Positions 20,301 through 34,900 of a DNA stretch of 64,000 bases are shown piece by piece; position 1 is the stretch's first letter; every line of letters starts with the position of its first letter. Position numbers and translations under genes: made by a program. The stretch is from NCBI GenBank assembly GCA_030789695.1, contig CM061141.1:169336807-169400806 (forward strand). Reading direction: 5' to 3'. Below the pieces are notes generated by a model. It was not told where the DNA came from. It was given only the letters and a program-made list of their open reading frames with translations, and searched no databases. Source of the DNA: Scilla litardierei. Lineage: Eukaryota > Streptophyta > Magnoliopsida > Asparagales > Asparagaceae.

Positions 20301-23300
20301 TATCCTTGGATTCAAAACACAAGCAATTGCAACCATCTCTGGTTTTTATGACTTGTGAGGATTTCGTGGGAGTTTTGGCGGACTATGAGCATAAATATAG
20401 AATAAACGTTGTTTCAATGTAGAGAGATGTTGTTTTCTTTATTCCCACGAAATTTCAATTGCAGTTGCCCAACGGTTGCGCAAAATTGAAGGTATGAAGC
20501 ATTTTTTGATTATTGGCTGCCCTAGCTCACTCTAATAGAAGAATGAGGGCATTTTAGGTCTCAAACGATCGAAATTTTCGTTAATGAGCTTCCGATTATG
20601 CGTCACCATCGTTTTCTACCAAAAAACTGCAAGAATTAATTCTTGGATTCAAAACACAAGTTATTGCACCCGTCTCTGATATTTGGGACTCGCACGGATT
20701 TCGTGGGAGTTTTGGTGGAATATGAGGATGAGAGTAAATGTTGTTTCTACGTGGAGAGGAAGAAGTTTTCCCAATTCTGACGAAATTTCGGTTGAAATTG
20801 CCCAGCAGTTGTCCAAAATAACACGTTTGAAGTAGTTTCGATTTCTGGCTGCACTAGCTTAGTCTAATGTATGAAGGATGGAATTCTAGTCCTCAAACGA
20901 TCAAAATCTTTGTTCCGAGGCTTTCGATAATGCGTCACCATCGTTTTCTACAGAAAAACTACACGAATTTACTTTTGGATTGAAAACACAAGCAATTGCA
21001 CTCGTCTCTGATTTCGGGGTCTCGAACGGATTTCGCGGGAGTTTTGTAAGAATGAGGTCAAATGGAGAGTAACGTTGTTTCTATGTGGAGGGAGGTTGTT
21101 TCCTCAATTACCATGAAATTTCAATAGGAATTGCCCAACGATAGCCCAAAATAGTAGGTTTAATATATTTTTCGGTTTCTGGCTGTCCTAACTAATGGAT
21201 GAAGTAGTGCATTCTAGGCCCCATACGATCGAAATCTTCATTCTTGAGCTTTCGATAGTGCGTCATCATCGTTTTCAACCGACAAAGGACAAGAATTTAC
21301 GTTTGGATTCAAAACACAAGCAATTGCACCCGTCTCTGATTTCTAGGTCTCACGAGGATTTCGTGGGATTTTTGCGAGAATATGAGGATAAATATAGTGT
21401 AAACATTGTTTCAATGCAGAGAGGAGATTTTTTTTATTCCCACGAAACTTCAATTGCAATTGCTCAACGGTAGCCCAAAATTGAAGATTTGAAGAATATT
21501 TTGATTTCTGACAGCCCTAGCTCACTCTAATAGACGAAGGAGGCATTTTATGTCTTAGCGATCGAAATATTCCTTACTGATCTTCCGATTGTGCGTCACC
21601 ATCGTTTTCTACCAAAAAACTACTAGAATTAACTCTTGGATTTAAAACACAAGTTTGCTCATGTCTCTGATTCCTGGGACTCGCACGGATTTCGTGGTAG
21701 TTTGGGAAGAATATGAGGACAAAGGGAGAGTAAACATTGTTTCTACGTGGAGGGGAGGTAGTTATCACAATTCTGACGAAATTTCAATTGGAATTGTCCA
21801 GTAGTTGTCCAAAATAACTCGTTTGAAGTGTTTTTCTAATTAGATGAAAGATGTCATTCTAGGCTTCGAAATCTTTGTTCCGGTGCTTTCGATAGTCCGT
21901 TACCATCGGTTTCGACTGAAAAACTACATGAATTTACGCTTGGATTCAAAACACAAGCAATTGCACCCGTCCCTGAATTTAGGGACTCAAATGGATTTCG
22001 TGGGAGTTTTGGAGGAATGAGATCAAATGAAGAGTAAACGTTGTTTTTATGTGGAGTGGAGGTTGTTTGCTCTATTCTCACGAAATTTCAATTGGCATTG
22101 CCCAACGGTTGTCCAAAATAGATGGTTTGATGCATTTTTCGGTTTCTGGCTGTCCTAGCTCACTTTAATGGATGAAGGAGTACATTATAGGCATCAAACA
22201 ATCGAAATCCTCTTTCCTGAGCTTTCGATTGTTCGTCACCATCGTTTTCTACAGAAAAACGTCCAGAATTTACTCTTGGATTCCAAACACAAGCAATGGC
22301 AACCATCTCTGATTTTTGGGGCTTGCACGTATTTCGTGAGAGTTCTAGAGGAATATGAGGACAAATGGAGAGTAAACATTGTTTCTATGAGGTGTGGAGG
22401 CTGTTTCCTCGATTCCCACGAAATTTCAATTGGCATTGCCCAACGGTAGTACAAAATAGATGGTTTGAAGCATTTTTTCGGTTTCTGGCTATCCTAGCTC
22501 ACTCTAGTGGATGAAGGAGAGCATTATTGGCCTCAAACGATCGAAATCCTCTTTCCTGAGCTTTCCATCATGCATTACCATCGTTTTCTATCGAAAAACT
22601 TCAAGAATTTACTCTTGGATTCCAAACCAAGCTATGGCACCCGTCTCTGATTTCTGGGACTCGAACGGAATTCGTTAGACTTTTGGAGGAATATGAGAAC
22701 AAAAGGAGAGTAAACGTTGCATGTCTGTGGATTGGATGTTGTTTCCACTTTTCCCTTGTAATTTAAACTGGAATTGTCCAATGATGCCCCAAAATTGCAA
22801 ATTTGAAGTATTTTGCGGTTTCTGGCTGCCTAGCTCACTCTAATGGATGAAGGAGTGTTTTCTAGGCCTCAAACGATAGAAATCTTCGTTCCTGAGCTTC
22901 AGATGGTGCGTCACCATCGTTTTCTACAGTAAAACTAAACGAATTTAAGCTTGGATTCAAAACACAAGAAATAGCACACTGCTCTGATTTTTGGGACTCG
23001 CACGGATTTCCTGGGAGTTTTTGCAGACTATACAGATAAATATAGAGTTAACGTTGTTTCAAGGTAGAGCAAGGGCTGCTTTCTTATATATATTCTCATG
23101 AAAATTCAATTGCAATTGCCCAAACGGTCGCCCAAAATTGAAGGTTTGAAGCATTTTTCGAATTTTGGCTGCCCTAGCTCACTCTAATGGATGAAGGATG
23201 GACTTCTAGTCCTCAAACGATCGATATCTTTGTTCTGGGGCTTTTGATAATGCCTCACCATCTTTTTCTACAGAAAAACTACACGAATTTACTTTTGGAT

Positions 23301-26300
23301 TCAAAACACAAGCAGTTGCACTCGTCTCTGATTTCGGGGACTCGAACGGATTTCGCGGGAGTTTTGTAAGAATGAGGTCAAATGGAGAGTAAACGTTGTT
23401 TCTATGTGGAGAGGAGGTTGTTCCTCAATTACCATGAAATTTCAATAGGAATTGCCAACGGTAGCCCAAAATAGTAGGTTTAATATATTTTTCGGTTTCT
23501 GGCAGTCATAACTAATGGATGAAGTGGTGCATTCTAGGCCCCAAACGATCGAAATCTTCATTCTTGAGCTTTTGATTGTGCGTCATCATTGTTTTCAACC
23601 GAAAAGACAAGAATTTACGTTTGGATTCAAAACACAAGCAATTGCACCCGTCTATGATTTCTGGGTCTCACGAGGATTTCGTAGGAGTTTTGGCGGAATA
23701 TGAGGATAAATATAGTGAAAAAAAATTTTCAATGCAGAGAGGATGTTTTTTATTCCCATGAAATTTCAATTGCAATTTGCTCAACTGTATTCCAAAATTG
23801 AAGGTTTGAAGAATACTTCGATTTCTGGCTGCCCTAGCTCACTGTAATAGACGAAGGAGGCATTTTATGTCTCAACGATCGAAATCCTCTTTCCTGAGCT
23901 ATCAATCATGAGTTGCCATCGTTTTCTATCGAAAAACTTCAAGAATTTAAGTCTTGTATTCCAAACCAAGCTATGGCACCCGTCTCTGATTTCTGGGACT
24001 CGAACAGAATTCGTGAGACTTTTGGAGGAATACGAGAACAAAAGGAGAGTAAACGTTGCATGTCTACGGATGGGATGTAGTTTCCTTTTTTCCCTTGTAA
24101 TTGAAACTAGAATTGTCCAACGGTGCCCCAAAATTGCAGATTTGAAGTATTTTGCGGTTTCTGGCTGCCTAGCTCACTCTACTGGATGAAGGAGTGCATT
24201 CTTGGCCTCAAACGATCAAAATCTTCGTTCATGAGCTTCAGATGGTGCGTCACCATCGTTTTCTATAGTAAAACTAAACAAATTTAATCTTGGATTCAAA
24301 ACACAAGAAATAGCACATGTCTTAGATTTTTGGGACTCGCACGGATTTCGTTGGAGTTTTGGCAGACTATACAGATAAACATAGAGTTAACGTTGTTTCA
24401 AGGCAGAGCAAAGTCCTTATATATGTTCCAACGAAAATTCAATTGCAATTGCCCAAACGGTCGCCCAAAATTCTTGGTTTGAAGCATTTTTCGAATTCTG
24501 GCCGCCTTAGCTCACTCTAATAGATGAAGGAGTGCATTATAGGCCCCAAGTGATCGAAATATTCGTTCATGAGCTTCCGATTATAAGTCACCATCGTTTT
24601 CAACCGAAAAACTGCAAGAATTAACTCTTGGATTCAAAACATAAGCAATTGCATCCGTCTCTGATTTCTGGGACTCGCGATGATTACGTGGCAGTTTTGG
24701 CGGACTACGAGGATAAATAAAGAGTAAATGTTGTTTCAATGTAGAGAGGAGGTTGTTTTATTTATTCCCATGAAATTTCAATTGCAGTTGCCCAGTGGTT
24801 GACCAAAATTGAAGGTTTGAAGCATTTTTCGAATTCTGGCTGCCCTAGCTCGCTCTAATAGATGGAGTGCATTATAGCCAAGTGATCGAAATATTCGTTC
24901 AAGAGCTTCCCGATTATACGTCACCATCGTTTTCAACCGAAAAACTGCAAGAATTAACTCTTAGATTAAAAACATAAGCAATTGCATCCGTCTCTGATTT
25001 CTGGGACTCGCGATGATTTCGTCGGAGTTTTGGCGGACTACGAGGATAAATAAAGAGTAAATGTTGTTTCATTGTAGAGAGGAGGTTGTTTTATTTATTC
25101 CCACGAAATTTCAATTGCAGTTGCCCAGCGGTTGTCCAACATTGAAGGTTTGAAGCATTTTTCGATTTTTGGCTGCCGTAGGTCACTCTAATGGATGAAA
25201 GAGTGCATTCTAGGCCTCAAACAATCGAAATCTTCGTTCCAAAACTTCAAATAGTGCTTCACCCTCGTTTTCTATAGAAAACTACACGAATTTACTCTTG
25301 GATTCAAAACACAAGCAATTGCACACATCTCTATTTTTTGGTACTCGCACGGATTTCGTGAGAGTTTTGGAGGAATATGAGGACAAATGAAGGGTAAATG
25401 TTGCTTCTAAGGGGAGAGAAGGTGTTTTAATCTCTAGGCCCAAGACATTTCAATTGGAAAATACAAAACAGTTGCCAAAACAGATGGTTTGAATCTTGTT
25501 TCGGTCTGGCTGCACTAGCTCACTATAATAGATGAAGTAGTGCTTTCTAGACCCCAAACGATCGAAATCTTCTTTCCTGAGCTTTTTATAGTGCATCATC
25601 AACGTATTCTACCGAAAACGACAAGAATTTACGCTTGGATTCAAAACACAAGCAATTGCACCCATATCTGATTTCTGGGACTCGGAAGGATTTCGTGGGA
25701 GGTTTAGTGGACTATGACGATAAATATAGAGTAAACATTGTTTCAATGTAGAGAGGAGGTTGTTTTCTTTATTCCCACGAAATTTCAATTGCAGTTGCCC
25801 AACGGTTGCACAAAATTGAATATTTGAAGCATTTTTTGATTTCTGGCTGCCCTAGCTCACTCTAATTGAAGAATGAAGGCATTTTAGGTCTCAAACGATC
25901 GAAATATTCGTTAATGAGCTTCCAATTAAACGTCACCATCGTTTTCTACCAAAAAACTGCAAGAATTAACTTTTGGATTCAAAACACAAGTTATTGCACC
26001 CGTCTCTGATTTCTGAGACTCGCACGGATTTGTGACAGTTTTGGGGGAATATGAGGACAAATGGATAGTAAACGTTGTTTCAACGAGGAGAGGAGGTAGT
26101 TTTCCCAATTTTGACGAAATTTCGATTGGAATTACCCTGCCGTTGTCCAAAATAACACGTTTGAAGTGGTTTTCGATTTCTGGCTGCCCTGGCTCACTTT
26201 AATGGATGAAGGATGGCATTCTAGTCATCAAACGATCGAAATTTTTGTTCCGGGGCTTCCAATAAGGCGTCACCATCGTTTTCTGTAGAAAACTACACGA

Positions 26301-27339
26301 AAATACTCTTGGATTCAAAACACAAGCAATTGCACACGTCTCTGATTTCGGGGACTCGAACGGATTTCGTGGGAGTTTTGTAAGAATGAGGTCAAATGGG
26401 GAGTAAACGTTGTTTCTATGTGGAGAGGAGGTTGTTTCCGTAATTCCGATGAAATTTCAATATGAATTGCCCAACGGTAGCCCAAAATAGCAGATTTAAT
26501 ATATTTTTCGGTTTCTGGCTTCCCTAACTAACTAAAATTGATGAAGGAGGGCATTCTAGGCCCCAAACAATCGAAATATTCGTTCCTGAGCTTCCGATTG
26601 TGCGTCACCTTAGTTTTCTGCCAAAAAACCGAAAGAATTTACTATTGGCTTCAAAACACAAGAAATTCCACATGTCTATGATTTTTGGGACTCACAAGGA
26701 TTTCGTGGGAGTTGTGGGGGAATATGAGGACAAAAGAGTAAACATTGTTTCTATGTGGAGTGGAGTTCGTTTCCTCTATTCCCATAAAATTTCAATTGGC
26801 ATTGCCCAACAGTCGTCCAAAATAGATGGTGTGAAGTATTTTACGGTTTCTTGCTGCCCTAGCTCACTCTAATGGATGAAGTAGTGCATTCTAGGTCATA
26901 CACGATCGAAATCTTCATTCATGAGCTTTCGATAGTGCGTCATCATCGTTTTCAACCGAAAAAGGACACAAGTTTTCGCTTGGATTCAAAACACAAGCAA
27001 TTGCACCCGTCTCTGATTTCTGGGTCTCACGAGGATTTTGTAGGAGTTTGGCAGAATATGAGGATAAATATAGTGTTAAACATTGTTTAAATACAGAGAG
27101 GAGGTTGTTTTTTTATTCCCACGAAATTTCAATTGCAATTGCTCAACAGTAGCCCAAAATTGAAGGTTTGAAGAATATTTCGATTTCTGGCTACTCTAGC
27201 TCACTCTAAAAGATGAAGGAGGGCATTTTATGTCTCAACGATCGAAATATTCCTTACTGATCTTCCGATTGTGCGTCACCATCGTTTTCTACCAAAAATC
27301 CTCAAGAATTAACTCTTGGTTTAAAACACAAGTTTGCTC
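17389..27339. repeat. Satellite A array, block 2 (about 29 monomers)
   Basis: The same monomer order and landmarks as block 1 continue without break at spacings of 330-345 bp. Monomer subtypes recur: one with GCATTATAGGCCTCAAACAATC, one with AAATAGAGTTAACG, one with a shortened AATGAGGTCAAATGG, and one lacking the CTAGCTCA landmark (TAACTAACTAAAATTGATG). The recurrence shows higher-order structure already in this block, but copies are clearly diverged. Within it, 25803 starts a unit that is recognisable again at 31951 and 37458. No gene is supported. Confidence 0.95.
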
Positions 27340-27713
27340 GTGGGAGTTTTGGAGGAATATGATGGCATTCTAGCCCACCACCATCGTTTCCTACTGCAAT
27401 TGCACCCCCTCTTGCGGTTAAATGGAGAGCGTTGTTTTTATGTAGATGGAGGTTGTTTCGTCTTGAGCTTTCGATTGCGCCACCATCGTTTACTACTACA
27501 AGCAATGTCACTCACTCTAATTTTTGGGGCTGAGAGTTCTAGGGGAATTGAAACTTCAATTAGCACAAAAATTCACTCTAGAACTCGAACGAAATTCATG
27601 ATTTGAAGTATTTTTGGTTCCTGAGCTTCAGACCATTTTTCAATTTCTGGCTGCCCAAGCTCTCTCAATGGACGAAGGACTACATTCTAGGTCGTAAACG
27701 ATCGAAATCTTCG
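27340..27713. other. Condensed mosaic of satellite fragments, probable assembly artefact
   Basis: This block is a run of 15-25-bp fragments that occur in the same order, but spread over about 1.7 kb, at 28430-30143. Examples are TGGCATTCTAGCCCAC (28430), TGCGGTTAAATGGAGAG (28597), ACAAGCAATGTCACTCA (28865), GAGAGTTCTAGGGGAAT (28913) and ACTCGAACGAAATTCATG (29238). The last 60 bases match 30084-30143. Moreover 27339 and 28214 join seamlessly (AAGTTTGCTC + ATGTCTCTG), as in the parallel copy near 33480. The block and the following N run are therefore best read as a spurious insertion. Confidence 0.75.
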
Positions 27714-28213
27714 NNNNNNNNNNNNNNNNNNNNNNNNNNNNNNNNNNNNNNNNNNNNNNNNNNNNNNNNNNNNNNNNNNNNNNNNNNNNNNNNNNNNNNN
27801 NNNNNNNNNNNNNNNNNNNNNNNNNNNNNNNNNNNNNNNNNNNNNNNNNNNNNNNNNNNNNNNNNNNNNNNNNNNNNNNNNNNNNNNNNNNNNNNNNNNN
27901 NNNNNNNNNNNNNNNNNNNNNNNNNNNNNNNNNNNNNNNNNNNNNNNNNNNNNNNNNNNNNNNNNNNNNNNNNNNNNNNNNNNNNNNNNNNNNNNNNNNN
28001 NNNNNNNNNNNNNNNNNNNNNNNNNNNNNNNNNNNNNNNNNNNNNNNNNNNNNNNNNNNNNNNNNNNNNNNNNNNNNNNNNNNNNNNNNNNNNNNNNNNN
28101 NNNNNNNNNNNNNNNNNNNNNNNNNNNNNNNNNNNNNNNNNNNNNNNNNNNNNNNNNNNNNNNNNNNNNNNNNNNNNNNNNNNNNNNNNNNNNNNNNNNN
28201 NNNNNNNNNNNNN
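27714..28213. other. Assembly gap, 500 N
   Basis: Exactly 500 N, a placeholder size. Flanking evidence suggests that the true missing length may be zero. Confidence 1.
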
Positions 28214-31200
28214 ATGTCTCTGATTTCTGGGACTCGCACGGATTTCGTGGGTGTTTTAGAGGAATATGAGGACAAATGTTGAGTAAACATTGCTTCTACG
28301 TGGAGAGGAGGTAGTTATCACAATTCTGACGAAATTTCAATTGGAATTTCCCAGCAGTTGTCCAAAATAACACGTTTGAAGTGTTTTTCGATTTCTGGCA
28401 GCCCTAGCTCCCTCTAATATATGAAGGATGGCATTCTAGCCCACAAAATCTTCGTTTCAGGGCTTCCAATAGTGCGTCACCATCGTTTCCTACTGAAAAA
28501 TTATATGAATTTACTCTTGGATTCAAAACACAAGCAATTGCACCCCCTCTCAGAATTCAGGGACTCGAACGGATTTCGTGGGAGTTTTGGAGGAATGCGG
28601 TTAAATGGAGAGAAAACGTTGTTTTTATGTAGAGTGGAGGTTGTTTCGTCTATTCCCACAAAATTTCAATTGGCATTGCCCAACGGTTGTCCAAAATAAT
28701 GGTTTGAAGAATTTTTCGGTTTTTGGCTGTCCTAGCTCACTCTTATGGATGAAGGGGTTCATTATAGGCCTCAAACAATCGAAATCCTCTTTCATGAGCT
28801 TTCGATTGCGCGTCACCATCGTTTACTACTGAAAAACTTCAAGAATTTACTCTTGAATTCCAAACACAAGCAATGTCACTCATCTCTAATTTTTGGGGCT
28901 CGCACGGATTTCGTGAGAGTTCTAGGGGAATATGAGGACAAATGGAGAGTAAACATTGTTTCTATGGGGAGTGGAGGTTGTTTCCTCGATTCCCATGAAA
29001 CTTCAATTAGCATTGTCCAACGGTTGTACAAAATAGATGGTTTGAAGCATTTTTCGGTTTCTGGCTACCCTAGCTCACTCTAGTGGATGAAGGAGGGCAT
29101 TATAGGCCTCAAACGATTAAAATCCTCTTTCCTGAGCTTTCAATCGTGCGTTACCATCGTTTTCTATCGAAAAATTTCAAAAATTCACTCTAGAGGATGA
29201 AGGAGGGCATTAATGGCACACGTCTCTGATTTCTGGGACTCGAACGAAATTCATGGGAGTTTTGGAGGAATATGAGAACAAAAGGAGAGTAAACGTTGCT
29301 TATTTGCGGATTGGATGTTGTTTCCTCCTTTCCCTTGTAATTTAAACTGGAATTGTCCAACGGTGTCCCAAAATAGTAGATTTGAAGTATTTTTGCGGTT
29401 TCTGGCTGCCTAGCTCACTCTAATGGATGAAAGAGTGCATTCTAGGCCTCAAACGATCAAAATCTTTGTTCCTGAGCTTCAGACGGTGCGTCACCATCGT
29501 TTTCTATAGTAAAACTAAACGAATTTAATATTGGATTCAAAACACACGCAATAGCACACGTCTCTGATTTTTGGGACTCGCACAGATTTTGTGGGAGTTT
29601 TGGCAGACTATAAGGATAAATATAGAGTTAACGTGGTTTCAAGGTAGGGCAGGGACTGGTTTCTTTATTCCCACGAAATTTCGATTGCAATTGCTCAAAC
29701 GGTTGCCCAAAATTGAAGGTTTGAAGCATTTTTTGACTTCTGGCTGCCCTAGCTCACTCAAATAGATGTTGGAGTGTATTATAGGCCCCAAGTGATCGAA
29801 ATATTCGTTCCTGAGCTTCCGATTATACGTCACCATCGTTTTCAACCGAAAAACTGTAATAATTAACTCTTGGATTCAAAACACAAGCAATTGCACCTGC
29901 ATCTGATTTCTGGGACTCACAACGATTTCTTGTGAGTTTTGGCGGATCATGAGGATAAATATAGAGTAAACGTTGTTTCAATGCAGAGATGTGGTTGTTT
30001 TCTTTATTCTCACAAAATTTGATTTGCAATTGCCTAGCGGTTGCCTAATATTGAAGGTTAGAAGCATTTTTCAATTTTTGGCTGCCCAAGCTCTCTCAAT
30101 GGACGAAGGACTACATTCTAGGTCGTAAACGATCGAAATCTTCGTTTCTGAACTTCAGATAGTGCGTCACCAACGTTTTCTACAAAAAACTACACGAATT
30201 TAACCTTGGGTTCAAAACACAAGAAAATTGCACACTTCTTTGATTTTTGAGACTCTCACGGATTTCATGGGAATTTTTGGAGGAATATGAGGACAAATGA
30301 AGGCTACCCTAGCTCACACTTGTGGAAGAAGGAGGGCATTATAGGCCGTAAATGATCGAAATCCTCTTTCCTGAGCTTTCAATCATGCGTTACGATCGTT
30401 TTCTATCGAAAAACTTCAAGAATTTACTCTTGGATTCCAAACCAAGCTATGTCACCCGTCTCTGATTTCTGGGACTTGAACAGAATTCGTGAGACTTTTG
30501 GAGGAATATGAGAACAAAAGGAGAGTAAACGTTGCATGTCTACGGATGGGATGTAGTTTCCTTTTTTCCCTTGTAATTGAAACTAGAATAGTCCAACGGT
30601 GCCCCAAAATTGCAGATTTGAAGTATTTTACGGTTTCTGGCTGCCTAGCTCACTCTACTGGATGAAGGAGTGCATTCTTGGCCTCAAACGATCGAAATCT
30701 TCGTTCATGAGCTTCAGATGGTGCGTCACCATCGTTTTCTATAGTAAAACTAAACAAATTTAATCTTGGATTCAAAACACAAGAAATAGCACATGTCTCA
30801 GATTTTTGGGACTCGCACGGATTTCGTTGGAGTTTTGGCAGACTATACAGATAAACATAGAGTTAACGTTGTTTCAAGGCAGAGCAAAGTCTGTTTTCTT
30901 ATATATGTTCCAACGAAAATTCAATTGCAATTGCCCAAACGGTCGCCCAAAATTCTTGGTTTGAAGCATTTTTCGAATTCTGGCTGCCTTAGCTCACTCT
31001 AATAGATGAAGGAGTGCATTATAGGCCCCAAGTGATCGAAATATTCGTTCATGAGCTTCCGATTATAAGTCACCATCGTTTTCAACCGAAAAACTGCAAG
31101 AATTAACTCTTGGATTCAAAACATAAGCAATTGCATCCGTCTCTGATTTCTGGGACTCGCGATGATTACGTGGCAGTTTTGGTGGACTACGAGAATAAAT

Positions 31201-31950
31201 AAAGAGTAAATGTTGTTTCAATGTAGAGAGGAGGTTGTTTTATTTATTCCCACGAAATTTCAATTGCAGTTGCCCAGAGGTTGTCCAAAATTGAAGGTTT
31301 GAAGCATTTTTCGATTTTTGGCTGCCGTAGGTCACTCTAATGGATGAAAGAGTGCATTCTAGGCCTCAAACGTTCGAAATCTTCCTTCTGAAGCTTCAAA
31401 TAGTGCTTCACCCTCATTTTCTATGGAAAAACTACCTGAATTTACTCTTGGATTCAAAACACACAATTGCACACGTCGCTATTTTTTGGGACTCGCACGG
31501 ATTTCGTGAGAGTTTTGGATGAATATGAGGACAAATGGAGGGTAAATGTTGATTCTAAGGGGAGAGAATGTGTTTTAATCCCTAGGTCCAAGACATTTCA
31601 ATTGGAAATTACCAAACGGTTGCCCAAAATAGATGGTTTGAAGCTTTTTCGGTCTGGCTGCACTAGCTCACTCTAATAGATGAAGTAGTGCTTTCTAGAC
31701 CCCAAACGATCGAAATCTTCTTTCCTGAGCTTTTGATAGTGCATCATCAACGTTTTCTACCGAAAACGACAAGAATTTATGTTTGGATTCAAAACACAAG
31801 CAATTGCACCCATATCAGATTTCTGGGACTCGCGATGATTTCGTGGGAAGTTTTGGTGGACTATGACGATAAATATAGAGTAAACATTGTTTCAATATAG
31901 AGAGGAGGTTGTTTTTTTATTCCCACGAAATTTCAATTACAGTTGCCCAA

Positions 31951-34900
31951 CGGTTGCACAAAATTGAATGTTTGAAGCATTTTTTGATTTCTGGCTGTCC
32001 TAGCTCACTCTAATTGAAGAATGAAGGCATTTTAGGTCTCAAACAATCGAAATATTCGTTAATGAGCTTCCAATTAAACGTCACCATCGTTTTCTACCAA
32101 AAAACTGCAAGAATTAACTTTTGGATTCAAAACACAAGTTATCGCACCCGTCTCTGATTTCTGAGACTCGCACGGATTCGTGACAGTTTTGGGGGAATAT
32201 GAGGACAAATGGATAGTAAACATTGTTTCAACGTGGAGAGGAGGTAGTTTTCCCAATTTTGACGAAATTTTGATTACAATTACCCTGCCGTTGTCCAAAA
32301 TAACACGTTTGAAGTGGTTTTCGATTTCTGGCTGCCCTGGCTCACTCTAATGGATGAAGGATGGCATTCTAGTCCTCAAACGATCGAAATCTTTGTTCCG
32401 GGGCTTCCAATAAGGCGTCACCCTCGTTTTCTGTAGAAAACTAAACGAAAATACTCTTGGATTCAAAACACAAGCAATTGCACTCGTCTCTGATTTCGGG
32501 GACTCGAAAGGATTTCGTGGGAGTTTGATAAGAATGAGGTCAAATGGAGAGTAAACGTTGTTTCTATGTAGAGAGGAGGTTGTTTCCGCAATTCCCATGA
32601 AATTTCAATATGAATTGCCCAACGGTAGCCCAAAATAGCATATTTAATATATTTTTCGGTTTCTGGCTTAACTAACTAACTAAAATTGATGAAGGAGGGC
32701 ATGCTAGGCCCCAAACATTCGAAATATTCGTTCCTGAGCTTCCGATTGTGCGTCACCTTCGTTTTTTGCCAAAAAACTGAAAGAATTACTCTTGGTTTCA
32801 AAACACAAGAAATTCCACATGTCTCTGATTTTTGGGACTCGCAAGGATTTCTTGCGAGTTTTGGAGGAATATGAAGACAAATGGAGAGTAAACATTGTTT
32901 CTATGTGGAGTGGAGTTTGTTTCCTCTATTCACATGAAATTTCAATTGGCATTGCTCAACAGTTGTCCAAAATAGATGTTGTGAAGTATTTTACGGTTTC
33001 TTGTTGCCCTAGCTCACTCTAATGGATGAAGTAGTGCATTCTAGGTCATACACGATCGAAATCTTCATTCATGAGCTTTCGATAGTGAGTCATCATCGTT
33101 TTCAACCGAAAAAGGACACTAATTTACGTTTGGATTCAAAACACAAGCAATTGCAACCGTCTCTGATTTCTGGGTCTCACGAGGATTTTGTGGGAGTTTT
33201 GGCAGAATAATAGGATAAATATAGTGTAAACATTGTTTAAATATAGAGAGGAGCTTGTTTTTTTATTCCCACGAAATTTCAATTGCAATTGCTCAACGGT
33301 AGCCCAAAATTGAAGGTTTGAAGAATATTTCGATTTCTGGCTACCCTAGCTCACTCTAAAAGAGGAAGGAGGGCATTTTATGTCTCAACGATCGAAATAT
33401 TCCTTACTGATCTTCCGATTGTGCGTCACCATCGTTTTCTACCAAAAAACCTCAAGAATTAACTCTTGGATTTAAAACACAAGTTTGCTCATGTCTATGA
33501 TTTCTGGGACTCGCACGGATTTCGTGGGAGTTTTGGAGGAATATGAGGACAAATGTCGAGTAAACATTGCTTCTACGTGGAGATGAGGTAGTTATCACAA
33601 TTCTGACGAAATTTCAATTGGAATTGCCCTGCAGTTGTCCAAAATAACACGTTTGAAGTGTTTTTCGATTTCTGGCTGCCCTAGCTCCCTCTAATATATG
33701 AAGGATGGCATTCTAGGCCTCGAAATCTTCGTTTCGGGGCTTCCAATAGTGCGTCACCATCGTTTTCTACTGAAAAACTATTTGAATTTACTCTTGGATT
33801 CAAAACACAAGCAATTGCACCCCTCTCTGAATTCAGGGACTCGAACGGATTTCGTGGGAGTTTTGTAGGAATGGGGTCAAATGGAGAGTAAACGCTGTTT
33901 TTATGTGGAGTGGAGGTTGTTTCCACTGTTCCAACGAAATTTCAAAAGGCATTGCCCAACGGTTGTCCAAAATAGACGGTTTGAAGCATTTTTCGGTTTT
34001 TGGATGTCCTAGCTCACTCTAATGGTGAAGGAGTGCATTATAGGCCTCAAACAAACGAAATACTCTTTCCTAAGCTTTCGATTGTGCGTCACCATCGTTT
34101 ACGACTGAAAAACTTCAAGAATTTACTCTTGAATTCCAAACACAAGCAATGGCACTCATCTCTAATTTTTGGGACTCGCACAGATTTCATGAGAGTTCCG
34201 GGGGAATATGAGGACAAATGGAGAGTAAACATTGTTTCTATGGGGAGTGGAGGTTGTTTCCGCGATTCCCAGGAAACATCAATTGGCATTGTCCAACGGT
34301 TGTACAAAATAGATGGTTTGAAGCATTTTTCGGTTTCTGGCTACCCTAACTCACTCTAGTGGATGAAGGAGGGCATTAATGGCACACTTCTCTGATTTCT
34401 GGGACTCGAACGGAATTCGTGGGAGTTTTGGAGGAATATGAGAACAAAAGGAGAGTAAACGTTGCTTATTTGCGGATTGGATGTTGTTTCCTCTTTTCCC
34501 TTGTAATTTAAACTGGAATTGTCCAACGGTATCCCAAAGTAATTGATTTGAAGTATTTTGCGGTTTCTGGCTGCCTAGCTCACTCTAATGGATGAAAGAG
34601 TGCATTCTAGGCCTCAAACGATCGAAATCTTCGTTCCCGAGCTTCAGATGGTGCGTCACCATCGTTTTCTATAGTAAAACTAAACGAATTTAATATTGGA
34701 TTCAAAACACCCGCAATAGCACACGTCTCTGATTTTTGGGACTCGCACGGATTTCGTGGGAGTTTTTGCAGACTATAAGGATACATATAGAGTTAACGTG
34801 GTATCAAGGTAGGGCAGAGACTGTTTTCTTTATTCCCACGAAATTTCGATTGCAATTGCCCAAACGGTCGCCCAAAATTGAAGGTTTGAAGCATTTTTCA

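Noticed and set aside
27603..28290. Long open frames spanning 27714-28213
   Set aside because: They consist almost entirely of N.
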